A stretch of 64,000 bases of DNA from Nostoc calcicola FACHB-3891 (GCF_014697355.1 NZ_JACJRQ010000017.1:1-64000), one strand, 5' to 3'; positions 35,560 through 44,088 are shown, numbered from the stretch's first letter. The notes: generated from the sequence alone by a model not told the origin. Made by a program: numbers and translations.

Positions 35560-36369
35560 GTGAATACTAGCTTTCTTCGTAAAGGTGTTTTTTGGTTACC
35601 AAGTATAGCTACTCTTACAGTCCTGAGTAGCGGCTTATCTGCTATTGCCCAGACAGTGGATGCGGTAAACACTCAGCCACTAACCGAGTCTCCAGCAGCT
35701 GTAGTGTCTGGCAATGAATTAAGTACTGAACCGGAGGTTACGGAAACAACTGAGCCATCTACAGTAGCAAATGTAACTAGAATAGATCGGTTGCCTAATG
35801 GTGTGGCAGAAACCCTCACACCCATTCCAGGGACAGTTGCAACCTCATCTGCAAAGCTGATTTCTGAGCCTGTAGAACCCAATTCTGGGTCTATTTCTCA
35901 ACCATCTGCTCCCAAAGTGGCACAATCAGATATCGATCTAGGTACAACTACTCGTGGCGGTAGTAGCTATGTTGGGGTTGCTGGGAATATTGGTTTGAGT
36001 GGAGGAGACTCATCTTTAGGTGATGGCAACTTCGCGGTAATCAGCAAAGTCGGCTTAACAAGTGCTATATCAGTCCGACCATCCGCTATCATTGGCGACA
36101 ATACCACAGTTTTACTTCCCGTCACCTATGATTTTTCTTTCAAGCCAGCAGATGTTTTTAGCGAACCGTTAGGCATTGCACCTTACGTAGGAGTGGGTGC
36201 AGCCTGGAAAACTGGTGATGATTCTCAATTTGCCTTTTTAATATCTGGTGGGGTTGATGTGCCCCTGAGTTCTCAATTTACGGCAACAGCGTCTGTGAAT
36301 GCAGGATTTTTCGATCAAACTGACGTGGGCTTGTTACTAGGTGTCGGTTACAACTTCAATGGCTTTTAA
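35560..36369 (+). CDS. Exported protein with predicted outer-membrane beta-barrel
   Basis: 269 residues from GTG at 35560, chosen because AGGAG lies just upstream and the protein then begins with a clean signal peptide (MNTSFLRKGVFWLPSIATL...AIAQ). A low-complexity Thr/Pro/Ser linker (about 30-120) leads to a barrel-like domain with alternating hydrophobics (SSYVGVAGNIGLSGGDSS; VNAGFFDQTDVGLLLGVGYNF), ending in an aromatic residue (GF) as many outer-membrane proteins do. The substrate is unknown. Confidence 0.7.
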   Translation: MNTSFLRKGVFWLPSIATLTVLSSGLSAIAQTVDAVNTQPLTESPAAVVSGNELSTEPEVTETTEPSTVANVTRIDRLPNGVAETLTPIPGTVATSSAKLISEPVEPNSGSISQPSAPKVAQSDIDLGTTTRGGSSYVGVAGNIGLSGGDSSLGDGNFAVISKVGLTSAISVRPSAIIGDNTTVLLPVTYDFSFKPADVFSEPLGIAPYVGVGAAWKTGDDSQFAFLISGGVDVPLSSQFTATASVNAGFFDQTDVGLLLGVGYNFNGF

Positions 36370-36550
36370 AAGTTAGGAGTTAGGAGTTAGGAGTTAGGAG
36401 TTAGGAGTTAGGAGTTAAGAATTGATAACGAGTCTAGATATGATTAGCGTATTCATCGATCGTAAATTCTCCTGATTCTTGAATTATTCTGACTCCTGAA
36501 TTCAGAATTCTGACTCCTGAATTCAGAATTCTGAATTCTGACCTTAACTC
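36368..36550. repeat. Heptamer and GAATTCTGACTCCT tandem repeats
   Basis: GGAGTTA heptamers (36370-36416) are followed by GAATTCTGACTCCT-type repeats (about 36471-36541), between convergent genes. Confidence 0.85.
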
Positions 36551-36565
36551 CTAACTGTTAACTTT

Positions 36566-37846
36566 CTACTTAGGGGTAACTTTATCAATTACCTTAATTT
36601 TGCCATCGTCTCCTACCGTCCAGACATCGTAAACACCAATAACATCACCGTTAGCGTCAACATCTACATTACCGCTGGCTCCTTGGTAGTTAATATCTTT
36701 ACCTTCTTTGAGCAACTTCAGTCCCTCGCAGACATCGGTAACTTCTGTACCAGGACCCCCAGCAACTTCACGGATGTGCTTGGCTATCCCAGGGCCTGTA
36801 TTTTCTTTAGCAGCTTGCGCCGCCAATACTAATAAAGCAGCCGCATCCCAAGCTTGGGGAGCGAATTCCCCTGGTGAACTATTTTTTTTCTCTTGCCAAA
36901 GCTTTTTTAAAGCGTCTAATGCTTTACCATCAGAACCAGGGACTGTGCCGATGGTTCCAGATGCAATGTATTTACCGTCACTACCTTTGCCAACTTGACC
37001 AGGAAATTCGTCTGACTTCATACCATCTGTCAGCATTACCTGCACGCCTTTACTTAGACCTTGCTGATATGCTGACTTGAGCAACAAACTACCTGTTTCT
37101 ACATAAAAAACTCCAAGAACTGCATCTGGCTTGCCAGCAAAAGCAGCGGTGGCTTCACTTTCAAAGGTAGTTGCTTTGGGGTCGTAGCGGACAGGATTTT
37201 TTTTGTTGACTATGGTTCCCCCCAATTTTTCAAAAGCTTGGACAAATGCTTTTTCAAAGCCCACACCATAGTCGTTATTAATTACGACGGTGGATACTCG
37301 CTTGAAACCTTTTTTACTGGCGAGTTGGGCTAAAGCTGGACCTTGGTAGCTATCAGGGGGGACTGTACGTGCCCAAAAACCTTTGAAGTCGCCTTTTTGT
37401 GCCTTTTCAGTAAATACAGGGCTGGTGCTACCTGGTGAAATTAGCATCACTTGATTTTGAGCAGCAATTGAAACGGCGGCTGTGGAAACACTGCTAGCAA
37501 AAGAGCCAACGACGCCTGCAACCTTATCTACTGACGCTAGTTTAGTCATACCGGCAGCACCAGCTTTCGGGTCTGTTTGGTCGTCTACAGCAACAAGGGT
37601 AACAGGTTGGCCATTTACACCACCGCAAGCGTTGACGGTCTCTACTAACAAGGGAACACTAGCAGCCATCTGCTGTCCAATAGATGCTAAATCGCCTGTT
37701 GTTGGCAGCAGGGAACCAATTTTCAGTCCACTAGCTGTAGGGTTACTTCCATTACCATCTTCACAAGCCCCTAACAGAAACCCACTTGCTAGGGTAATTA
37801 GACTCAAGGTTAAGGCTGCACTAATTCTTTGCATAAGTACTCTCAC
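36566..37846 (-). CDS. natB: ABC transporter substrate-binding lipoprotein, NatB/LivJ type
   Basis: 426 residues. A lipoprotein signal ends LLGACEDG (lipobox cysteine about residue 28). The body is a type-I periplasmic binding protein of the branched-chain amino-acid family: LKIGSLLPTTGDLASIGQQM, NACGGVNGQPVTLVAVDDQ, GSFASSVSTAAVSIAAQN and a two-lobe fold. In Anabaena, NatB serves a neutral and acidic amino-acid uptake system; the gene name is by resemblance. Permease and ATPase genes are not adjacent. Confidence 0.85.
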   Translation of the reverse strand: MRVLMQRISAALTLSLITLASGFLLGACEDGNGSNPTASGLKIGSLLPTTGDLASIGQQMAASVPLLVETVNACGGVNGQPVTLVAVDDQTDPKAGAAGMTKLASVDKVAGVVGSFASSVSTAAVSIAAQNQVMLISPGSTSPVFTEKAQKGDFKGFWARTVPPDSYQGPALAQLASKKGFKRVSTVVINNDYGVGFEKAFVQAFEKLGGTIVNKKNPVRYDPKATTFESEATAAFAGKPDAVLGVFYVETGSLLLKSAYQQGLSKGVQVMLTDGMKSDEFPGQVGKGSDGKYIASGTIGTVPGSDGKALDALKKLWQEKKNSSPGEFAPQAWDAAALLVLAAQAAKENTGPGIAKHIREVAGGPGTEVTDVCEGLKLLKEGKDINYQGASGNVDVDANGDVIGVYDVWTVGDDGKIKVIDKVTPK

Positions 37847-38029
37847 TCCTCAGTACATTTAGGAGTCTAAAAGTAATATTCAAACTACATTTGCAAGTTA
37901 GTTTGATTTTATCAGGACTCCAAAGGATAAATCATATCATCCCTCTGAAGAAGTAAAAGTCCTTACTCTTAAGTGCGAGTGTTTTTTGCACACACTATGG
38001 TGCGATATCTATTTCAAAGTCTGAAAAAC

Positions 38030-38120
38030 GGAGAGGGAGGGATTCGAACCCTCGGTACGGAGTTGCCTGCCGTACAACAGATTAGCAATCTGCCGCTTTC
38101 GACCACTCAGCCACCTCTCC
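38030..38120 (-). tRNA. trnS: tRNA-Ser(GCT)
   Basis: Complete class II cloverleaf: acceptor GGAGAGG/CCTCTCC, anticodon loop TTGCTAA with GCT, a long variable arm (TACGG...CCGTA), T-loop TTCGAAT and G73. No CCA is encoded. It looks like the housekeeping copy, unlike the second Ser(GCT) gene in the array. Confidence 0.97.
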
Positions 38121-38164
38121 TGGGTCACGAATAATAAGGTTAGCAGATTTATTTGGGAGAGTCA

Positions 38165-38262
38165 ATAGTCATTTGTCATTTGTCCTTTTTCTTCAACTAA
38201 TGACCAATGACCAATGACCAATGACCAATGACCAATGACTAATGGCTAATGACTAATTTCTC
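38165..38262. repeat. AATGACC heptamer tandem repeat
   Basis: At least five AATGACC copies (38198-38236) with degenerate flanks. Confidence 0.85.
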
Positions 38263-39193
38263 AAAGGACTTGCGATCGCATCCACGCCACGGGCAAAGAA
38301 CGTAACTTTCGCCACTGAGGCACGTAGGCGCGTTTGGTGAAGGCATTATAATCGTTACGTTCAATTACGGTTAAAATCCCACTGTAATGCATCAGAGCCG
38401 CCCACACAGGCCAACGACCATCATAAGCTAGGCAGGAGATTCCTTTTTCTGCCTTGCGATAAAACTGTCGTGCCCGAGCAATTTGAAAGCGCATTAAGGA
38501 ACGCCAGCGATCGTCAACTATACCCGCAAACAAATCTTGTTCGGTATAGTTGAATCTTGCCAAATCTTCTAGAGGAATATAAATTCGCCCGCGTCGGGCA
38601 TCCTCGCCGACATCCCGCAAGATGTTGGTTAGTTGCTTGGCAATTCCCAAGGCAATTTCTTCTTCGGTGGGATTATGTGACTGTTGTTGACGATTCCACG
38701 GAGCTGTATTTTTGCTAGTATCCAATCCCATGACTGCTGTTGACATCAAGCCTACAGTGCCGGCGACACGATAACAGTAGAGATATAACTCCTCGAAGGT
38801 TTCATAGCGACTTCGGTATAAGTCCATACGTTGACCAGCGATCATATCCCGAAAAGGCTCAATGTCCATCGGGAAGCGTTGAACAGTATCTACCAAAGCT
38901 ACATCGAAATTATCCAATGGGCGTCCAGCAAAAATCGATTCTAGCTGCTGCTCCCATAGGTCTAGGGTTTCTGGTGTGGTAATAGCAGATGCAGGACCAT
39001 CCACCAGTTCATCTAAACGGCGACACCAAGCATAGATTGCCCAAATAGCGGGACGCTTTTCCTTACTCAGAAGCAAAGTACTGAGGTAAAAAGTCGTGGA
39101 ATACTTGGCTATGAGATGACGACAAAGTTCGTAGGACTCGTCAACAGAGACCAGCGTTTTCATGCGGGCTTTGGATTCAGGCAGTTGCAGCAT
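38261..39193 (-). CDS. crtB: Phytoene synthase
   Basis: 310 residues with both aspartate-rich substrate motifs of the squalene/phytoene synthase family: DELVD (about 61-65) and DVGED (about 198-202). YCYRVAGTVG and QLTNILRDVGEDARRGRIY are also present. It condenses two geranylgeranyl diphosphates to phytoene, the first step of carotenoid synthesis. Its start overlaps the end of crtP by 17 bp, so the two are co-transcribed and probably translationally coupled. Confidence 0.97.
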   Translation of the reverse strand: MLQLPESKARMKTLVSVDESYELCRHLIAKYSTTFYLSTLLLSKEKRPAIWAIYAWCRRLDELVDGPASAITTPETLDLWEQQLESIFAGRPLDNFDVALVDTVQRFPMDIEPFRDMIAGQRMDLYRSRYETFEELYLYCYRVAGTVGLMSTAVMGLDTSKNTAPWNRQQQSHNPTEEEIALGIAKQLTNILRDVGEDARRGRIYIPLEDLARFNYTEQDLFAGIVDDRWRSLMRFQIARARQFYRKAEKGISCLAYDGRWPVWAALMHYSGILTVIERNDYNAFTKRAYVPQWRKLRSLPVAWMRSQVL

Positions 39194-40616
39194 TCGTTGC
39201 AGGCGGTCGGGTGAGCGTTTGCAGGTTTGAGGATTTTGCTACCGGGAAGGCCTCAGAAATCGCCTGTGCTGTCAGCTTACCAGAAAGTACGGCACCTTCC
39301 ATACTGCCTAAGTAGCGTTGCATGGTGTAACTTCCGGCTAGATAGAAGTTGACAATTGGCGTGACTTGTGCAGGACGGTACTGTTGACGACCAGGGGTCG
39401 CTTTGTAAACTGAACGCGGCGTTTTCACCACATGAGATTTCAGCAGTTTTGCTGGGTTGTCTCCCCCAAAGTGGTCGGGGAAGAGTTTTTCTAACTCGGC
39501 AATTGTTGCAGCCACAATCTCCTCATCGGATTTGGCTATCCAATCTTTTGCCGGGGCTAGAACTAATTCCAGCATTGAGCGGTCAGGGTTGGCGTATTCA
39601 CGGCAGGTATTGCTCATATCAGCATAAACGCTCAGGAGTGGCGATCGCGAAAATAGCAAGTGATCGATTTCTGTCAGTTTCCGGTCAAACCACAGATGCA
39701 GGTTGATCACTGGTACTCCTTCTAAGCCTTCTAGCTTCTGGAAAAACTCCATTTGCTTCCAAGACCCAGGCAAGATCGCTTTCAGGGGGTCAACTGATAT
39801 GGCTGATACATAGGAATCAGCTGTGATAATTTCATCTTCTGCCCCATTTAACCCTCGAATCAAGAATCCTTTGACCGTGTTATCGGGGTTGAGCAAAATT
39901 TCTTTCAACGGTGCATTTAACCGCACTTCGCCACCACGTTCTGTGATGTAATCTACGATAGGGTTGCATAGGCGTTCTGTGGGAGAACCATCCAAAAATG
40001 CAATCTTAGAACCGTATCGTTCTTGCAGAAAGCGGTTTAGCGCAGTTAACAGAATCGTTGCGGAAACTTCATCGGGATTGATAAAGGTGAGGGCTTTACA
40101 TGCAGCGATAAACACGTCACTAGTTACTCGCTCATCAACACCTTGCCTTTCCAACCACTCTAAGAAGCTGTACTTGTCCATGTCTTCAACGTACTTTTGA
40201 CCCCGAACCACTGCTGGAAGTAGGCCAATTGCAAATCGAATCTTCTGCTCCCAAGTCAACATGTCTTTGTTGCGAAGAATCGATGCAATGACGTTGAATG
40301 GCGATGGAATGTCTGGAACATCAAAACGTGAGAATGTACCAGGCTTGTCTGGTTGATTGAAAATCAGTGTATGCTCTTTCCACTGGAGTCTGTCTTCAAT
40401 GCCCAACTCCTTGAGCAATTGGAGCATATTTGGGTATGCCCCAAAGAAGGCGTGTAACCCGGTTTCGTACCAGTCGCCATCAGAGTCTTTCCAAGCCGCA
40501 ACAAGGCCACCCAGTACGTCCCGGCTTTCCAAGACAATGGGAGTATGACCTGCGTCTGTAAGATATTTCGCGCAGGAAAGCCCTGCTAGACCAGCACCCG
40601 CGATCGCTACTCGCAT
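39177..40616 (-). CDS. crtP: Phytoene desaturase (plant type)
   Basis: 479 residues. N-terminal FAD motif GAGLAGLSCAKYL (residues 6-18); a C-terminal carotenoid-desaturase stretch, FYLAGSYTMQRYLGSMEGAVLSG (membrane and FAD contact). It converts phytoene to zeta-carotene using plastoquinone; this CrtP/PDS type differs from bacterial CrtI. It lies immediately upstream of crtB in the standard cyanobacterial crtP-crtB operon. Confidence 0.97.
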   Translation of the reverse strand: MRVAIAGAGLAGLSCAKYLTDAGHTPIVLESRDVLGGLVAAWKDSDGDWYETGLHAFFGAYPNMLQLLKELGIEDRLQWKEHTLIFNQPDKPGTFSRFDVPDIPSPFNVIASILRNKDMLTWEQKIRFAIGLLPAVVRGQKYVEDMDKYSFLEWLERQGVDERVTSDVFIAACKALTFINPDEVSATILLTALNRFLQERYGSKIAFLDGSPTERLCNPIVDYITERGGEVRLNAPLKEILLNPDNTVKGFLIRGLNGAEDEIITADSYVSAISVDPLKAILPGSWKQMEFFQKLEGLEGVPVINLHLWFDRKLTEIDHLLFSRSPLLSVYADMSNTCREYANPDRSMLELVLAPAKDWIAKSDEEIVAATIAELEKLFPDHFGGDNPAKLLKSHVVKTPRSVYKATPGRQQYRPAQVTPIVNFYLAGSYTMQRYLGSMEGAVLSGKLTAQAISEAFPVAKSSNLQTLTRPPATNAATA

Positions 40617-41082
40617 TTAACCCTACTGCCTTTCAATATTTCTTAATGGTTTTGCCGTTTTCATTATACGTTGCAATCCGTTACATTTAGTAGTCGTTGT
40701 GCGATCGCTTTCCCAAAAAACTTGTTTCAAAGGGAATTTTGCCTAACACACACCCATCAAGACAACCATTGTTGACAATGGCTTTGCAGGCTTGATTTCA
40801 TCTAAATTTAGACTACCAGATGTAGAGAAACAAAATTCATTACCTCTGACTAAAAAACTACTTATTAACTGTTGTCTCAAAGTAGTTGATTTCTTTGGTA
40901 ATCCGTGTATTTGCTCTCAGGAAATATTTGGGGTATTCCTAAAGACTGCTAATTATTGCAAGTTGCCTACTTGTTCCTTTGTTTTTCCTACTCCCCACTC
41001 CCGATAAAGGTATAGGATTAGGGTTGATGTTTTGAAGTTGAGCATCCCAGTTGTATTGCTACACAACTATAGGTAAAGGATT
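40617..41082. other. Divergent spacer
   Basis: A small hairpin, CCATTG-TTGA-CAATGG, at about 40768-40783. No gene or RNA is recognised; promoters for crtP and nagZ are presumably here. Confidence 0.5.
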
Positions 41083-42171
41083 ATGGCACGATCGCAAAAG
41101 CTAAACCGCTTTGGACATCACCTGATTCTGGGTATTTCCGGTACTACGTTAACTGATGACGATAAACACGCACTCAATGAATTAAAGCCGATTGGGGTGA
41201 TATTTTTTGCTAAGAATTTTCTGGATGGCACCCCCTATGAGGTTTGGCTAGAAAAATTCAAAAATCTGAACAATCAGATACGAGAATATACTGAACGCGA
41301 TTCCATGTTTGTCACTTTGGATCATGAAGGAGGTCGGGTTGTTCGTACACCACTACCCATTACGCGATTTCCTCATGCGTTGTTGCTGCGATCGCACGCC
41401 TACGAAGTAGCAAAAGCCACAGCAGTGGAACTAAAATCACTGGGAATCAATTTATCTTGGGCACCTGTAGCAGATATTTTTTCTCATCCCAATAATCCTG
41501 TAATTGGCTCTCGTGCCTTTGGTAGCACTCCCGAAACTGCTGCTCAAAGTGCCCGTGATTACTACCTTGGACTTCAAGATTCAGGAATTATTGGATGCGC
41601 CAAGCATTTCCCCGGACACGGAGACACTAGCCAAGATTCTCACATCGAGCTACCAATACTCAATTTGACCTTAGAAGAACTGCGACTTCGAGAACTGATA
41701 CCTTTCAAAACCCTCATCGAAGTACAGATTCCTCTAGTTATGACTGTCCATATCTTATTTCCCAGGATAGATCCTGATGTGCCAGCAACTCTTTCGAGTC
41801 CTATTCTCAAAAACATACTGAGGGAGGAACTTGGCTTTAAGGGAGTGGTTGTTTCTGACGACTTAGATATGAAAGCAATCTCAGATGTGTTTATTCAAGC
41901 TGGTACTGTGGCGCGGTCATTTAATGCAGGTTGCGACCTGTTTATTGTTTCACGTAATATTAATTCATCATCTATTGAAAGAACTTATCGGATTGCTGAA
42001 GATTTTATCGATTCTCTGAGTAACGGTAGCTTAGGTGAAGCAGTCGTGGAAGCCGCTAGAGAAAGGATTGAGAAACTATTGGCAATAACACCGCAATATA
42101 CCGTCCAGGCTTTGGATAAAGATATCTTATTGCAACATGCTCAACTGGCGATCGCTAGTTGCTATTCATAA
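41083..42171 (+). CDS. nagZ: Beta-N-acetylhexosaminidase, GH3 family
   Basis: 362 residues, single-domain GH3. The family signature KHFPGHGDTSQDSH (about 178-191) contains the NagZ-type His/Asp general-acid dyad, and VVSDDLDMKAI (about 254-264) carries the catalytic nucleophile Asp. LDHEGGRVVR is also conserved. It cleaves GlcNAc from muropeptides in cell-wall recycling, in the cytoplasm. It is monocistronic, followed by the 3' end of the tRNA array on the opposite strand. Confidence 0.93.
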   Translation: MARSQKLNRFGHHLILGISGTTLTDDDKHALNELKPIGVIFFAKNFLDGTPYEVWLEKFKNLNNQIREYTERDSMFVTLDHEGGRVVRTPLPITRFPHALLLRSHAYEVAKATAVELKSLGINLSWAPVADIFSHPNNPVIGSRAFGSTPETAAQSARDYYLGLQDSGIIGCAKHFPGHGDTSQDSHIELPILNLTLEELRLRELIPFKTLIEVQIPLVMTVHILFPRIDPDVPATLSSPILKNILREELGFKGVVVSDDLDMKAISDVFIQAGTVARSFNAGCDLFIVSRNINSSSIERTYRIAEDFIDSLSNGSLGEAVVEAARERIEKLLAITPQYTVQALDKDILLQHAQLAIASCYS

Positions 42172-42251
42172 TCTAACGTGCATTCAAGTTGTATATTACC
42201 AATTGCCAAAAGGCTAGCTAGGATTGTATTTCTTAATTTTGAATTCCTTAG

Positions 42252-42322
42252 TGGGTGGTATAGGGGTCGAACCTATTTCTGCGGGTTAAAAGCCCGCTGC
42301 ACAGCCGGTATGCCAACCACCC
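42252..42322 (-). tRNA. trnK: tRNA-Lys(TTT), array
   Basis: Acceptor GGGTGGT/ACCACCC, anticodon loop CTTTTAA, T-loop TTCGACC, A73. At 71 nt it is slightly short. Last gene of the array. Confidence 0.9.
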
Positions 42323-42400
42323 TAGTTAATTTGAATAAAAAAATGGGCAAGTGCGATCGTATTACATCGCAAATCTTGTAACACCAAACTTAGATATAAA

Positions 42401-42472
42401 TCCACCAGGGAGGTACTGCCCCTCCTATTTCTGTGTTATCAGCACAGCGCCTCGCTTTTCGGCTTCAGGTGG
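42401..42472 (-). tRNA. tRNA-Ile(GAT)-like, abnormal T-loop, array
   Basis: A full cloverleaf is drawable: CCACCTG/CTGGTGG (one mismatch), D-arm GCC/GGC, CTGTG-CTGATAA-CACAG, T-stem GGAGG/CCTCC. The T-loop is GGCAGTA instead of TTCRANN, and position 8 is A. Probably degenerate, or read by a relaxed machinery. Confidence 0.6.
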
Positions 42473-42478
42473 AAAAAG

Positions 42479-42561
42479 AGGAAGATGGAGGAATCGAACC
42501 CCTACAGTTGCCCGTACTCCAAGGTTCAAGCTTGGTTGCCGTCCATTCAGCAGCATCTTCC
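42479..42561 (-). tRNA. tRNA-Ser(TGA)-like, class II, array
   Basis: Acceptor GGAAGAT/ATCTTCC, anticodon loop CTTGAAC (TGA), a long variable region (about 15 nt) and T-loop TTCGATT. The T at position 73 is unusual for Ser and one T-stem pair mismatches, so identity is moderately sure. Confidence 0.7.
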
Positions 42562-42568
42562 ATTCAGG

Positions 42569-42643
42569 GGTATCAGACGGGACTTGAACCCGCTCTGACT
42601 GGTTCCACAAACCAGCGCCTCGACCACTTTGGCTTCAGACACC
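42569..42643 (-). tRNA. trnH: tRNA-His(GTG), array
   Basis: Anticodon loop TTGTGGA. The His-specific extra G at -1 and C73 are both present. T-loop TTCAAGT. Confidence 0.92.
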
Positions 42644-42648
42644 ATCAG

Positions 42649-42722
42649 TGGAATCAATGGGAATTGAACCCATAACCTCCTGCTTGCAAGGCAGGCGCTC
42701 TATCCATTTGAGCTATGACCCC
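42649..42722 (-). tRNA. trnA: tRNA-Ala(TGC), array
   Basis: Anticodon loop CTTGCAA, acceptor GGGGTCA/TGATTCC with two G-T pairs, A73, T-loop TTCAATT. Confidence 0.92.
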
Positions 42723-42820
42723 ATCAAATAAGTAAAAAGAGCAAAGTAAAAGCTAAAAAGAAAGAGAAATATTAAATTCATTCTTTTGACTTTTGACTTT
42801 TAACTTTTGACTTGTTTAGG

Positions 42821-42894
42821 CGGGAGTGGTAGGACTCGAACCCACAACTTTCGAGGTAGAAGCTCGAAGCTCTATTCCATTGAGCTACACTCCC
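42821..42894 (-). tRNA. trnR: tRNA-Arg(TCT), array
   Basis: Acceptor GGGAGTG/CACTCCC, anticodon loop CTTCTAC, T-loop TTCGAGT, G73. Confidence 0.92.
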
Positions 42895-42900
42895 AAGATT

Positions 42901-42976
42901 TGGTAGTCCTGGCAGGAATTGAACCCGCAACATTCTTCTTGTAAGGAAGACACTCTACCAATTGAGCTACAGGACT
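42901..42976 (-). tRNA. trnV: tRNA-Val(TAC), array, CCA encoded
   Basis: Acceptor AGTCCTG/CAGGACT, anticodon loop CTTACAA, T-loop TTCAATT, A73 followed by encoded CCA. Confidence 0.92.
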
Positions 42977-42981
42977 ACGCA

Positions 42982-43053
42982 AGCGAGTGGAGGGACTTGA
43001 ACCCACGCACTGAGTATGGCGCACTCAGATGCTACCGATTACATCACACCCGC
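42982..43053 (-). tRNA. trnG: tRNA-Gly(GCC) with C33, array
   Basis: Acceptor GCGGGTG/CACTCGC, T73 as in bacterial tRNA-Gly. The anticodon loop is GCGCCAT, so the near-universal U33 is replaced by C. One T-stem mismatch. Confidence 0.8.
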
Positions 43054-43062
43054 AAGTTTCAG

Positions 43063-43152
43063 AGCGGACGGCGAGATTTGTAGCTTGCTTCCCGCAGGGT
43101 ACTCGCACGAAGACGGTGGAAACGTCTCATGCTGCCGTTACATCACACCCGC
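43063..43152 (-). tRNA. tRNA-Gly(TCC) with palindromic insert in T-loop, array
   Basis: The cloverleaf is otherwise complete (GCGGGTG/CGTCCGC; loop TTTCCAC; T-stem GCGAG/CTCGC; T73). The T-loop is 26 nt (43076-43101) instead of 7: a palindromic repeat, ACCCTGCGGGAAGCAAGCT, splits it. Either a pseudogene or a gene needing excision. Confidence 0.8.
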
Positions 43153-43156
43153 ATCA

Positions 43157-43229
43157 AGCTGGTAACAGGAATTGAACCTGCAACCTACTGATTACAAGTC
43201 AGTTGCTCTGCCAATTGAGCTACACCAGC
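43157..43229 (-). tRNA. trnT: tRNA-Thr(TGT), array
   Basis: Acceptor GCTGGTG/TACCAGC, anticodon loop CTTGTAA, T-loop TTCAATT, T73. Confidence 0.9.
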
Positions 43230-43420
43230 ACTAAGAATTTTGGATTTTGGATTTTGGATTTTAGATTGACCCCATAGCTTCAGATATGAATTTGAGTAAA
43301 GAATTGTAGATTTGGGATGAAAGTATTTGTTGCACAAATAAAGTAAGCTTGCTCTCACACCTTTTTAGATTTTCAGGTTTAAATCAACAATCCAAAATTT
43401 AAAATCTAAAATCTAAAATT
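43230..43420. repeat. AT-rich inverted repeat spacer inside the tRNA array
   Basis: TTTTGGATTTTGGATTTTAG on the left and its complement type (AAAATCTAAAATCTAAAATT) on the right enclose unique sequence. No tRNA is seen. Confidence 0.7.
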
Positions 43421-43497
43421 TGGTGACGGGGGCAGGAGTCGAACCTGCCGATGTTCAGGTTATGAGCCTGATGAGCCACCGTTGCTCCATCCCCGCA
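43421..43497 (-). tRNA. trnM: tRNA-Met(CAT), initiator-like, array, CCA encoded
   Basis: Anticodon loop CTCATAA. Positions 1 and 72 (T and C) do not pair and the D-stem has an A11-T24 pair, both initiator traits, but the anticodon stem has AGG/CCT rather than three G-C pairs. A73 and CCA encoded. Confidence 0.8.
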
Positions 43498-43507
43498 TAT
43501 TCACCAA

Positions 43508-43580
43508 TACCCCTGACTGGATTTGAACCAGCAACCTCTTCGTTCTAAGCGAAGCGCCTCTTCCGTTGGGCTACAAGGGC
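43508..43580 (-). tRNA. trnL: tRNA-Leu(TAG) with short variable loop, array
   Basis: GCCCTTG/CAGGGGT, anticodon loop CTTAGAA, T-loop TTCAAAT, A73. The variable loop is 5 nt (class I), although leucine tRNAs normally have a long arm. Confidence 0.85.
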
Positions 43581-43584
43581 AAAG

Positions 43585-43657
43585 TCTGAGTGGTAGGGAT
43601 TGAACCTACGACCTGGAGTTCCCGAAACTCCCGCGCTCCCAACTACGCCACACCCAG
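43585..43657 (-). tRNA. trnP: tRNA-Pro(CGG), array
   Basis: CTGGGTG/CACTCAG, anticodon loop TTCGGGA, T-loop TTCAATC, A73. Confidence 0.92.
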
Positions 43658-43663
43658 ATATTT

Positions 43664-43740
<77 letters not shown>

Positions 43741-43744
43741 TTAG

Positions 43745-43844
43745 TACCCCTGACAGGATTTGTAGACGCGAAGCGGCTTCCCGAAGGGTAGCTGCAAAAT
43801 CTGGACTCTGATTCCAGCACGTATGCCAGTTCCGTCACAGGGGC
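43745..43844 (-). tRNA. tRNA-Leu(CAG) with palindromic insert in T-loop, array
   Basis: GCCCCTG/CAGGGGT, a Leu-like D-arm, anticodon loop ATCAGAG, short variable loop. The T-loop (43758-43790) is 33 nt and contains the palindromic repeat (ACCCTTCGGGAAGCCGCTT...). The closing T-stem pair is also lost (C-C). Confidence 0.75.
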
Positions 43845-43847
43845 ATA

Positions 43848-43921
43848 TCGGGGTGACAGGATTTGAACCTGCGACATTCTGCTCCCAAAGCAGACGCGCT
43901 ACCAAGCTGCGCTACACCCCG
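43848..43921 (-). tRNA. trnP: tRNA-Pro(TGG), array
   Basis: CGGGGTG/CACCCCG, anticodon loop TTTGGGA, T-loop TTCAAAT, A73. Only 3 bp from its upstream neighbour in the map. Confidence 0.93.
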
Positions 43922-43922
43922 T

Positions 43923-44000
43923 TGGTACTCCTGGTGGGAGTCGAACCCACAACGAAACAGATTTTAAGTCTGCCACCTCTTCCAATTGGGCTACAGGAGC
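43923..44000 (-). tRNA. trnL: tRNA-Leu(TAA) with short variable loop, array, CCA encoded
   Basis: GCTCCTG/CAGGAGT, anticodon loop CTTAAAA, 6-nt variable loop, T-loop TTCGACT, A73 and CCA. Confidence 0.85.
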
Positions 44001-44006
44001 AAATTT

Positions 44007-44083
44007 TGGTACTCTTGGTGGGAATCGAACCCACAACTTACCGTTTTTGAGACGGCAGCCTCTTCCAGTTGGGCTACAAGAGC
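44007..44083 (-). tRNA. trnL: tRNA-Leu(CAA) with short variable loop, array, CCA encoded
   Basis: GCTCTTG/CAAGAGT, anticodon loop CTCAAAA, 5-nt variable loop, T-loop TTCGATT, A73 and CCA. Confidence 0.85.
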
Positions 44084-44088
44084 ATGTT

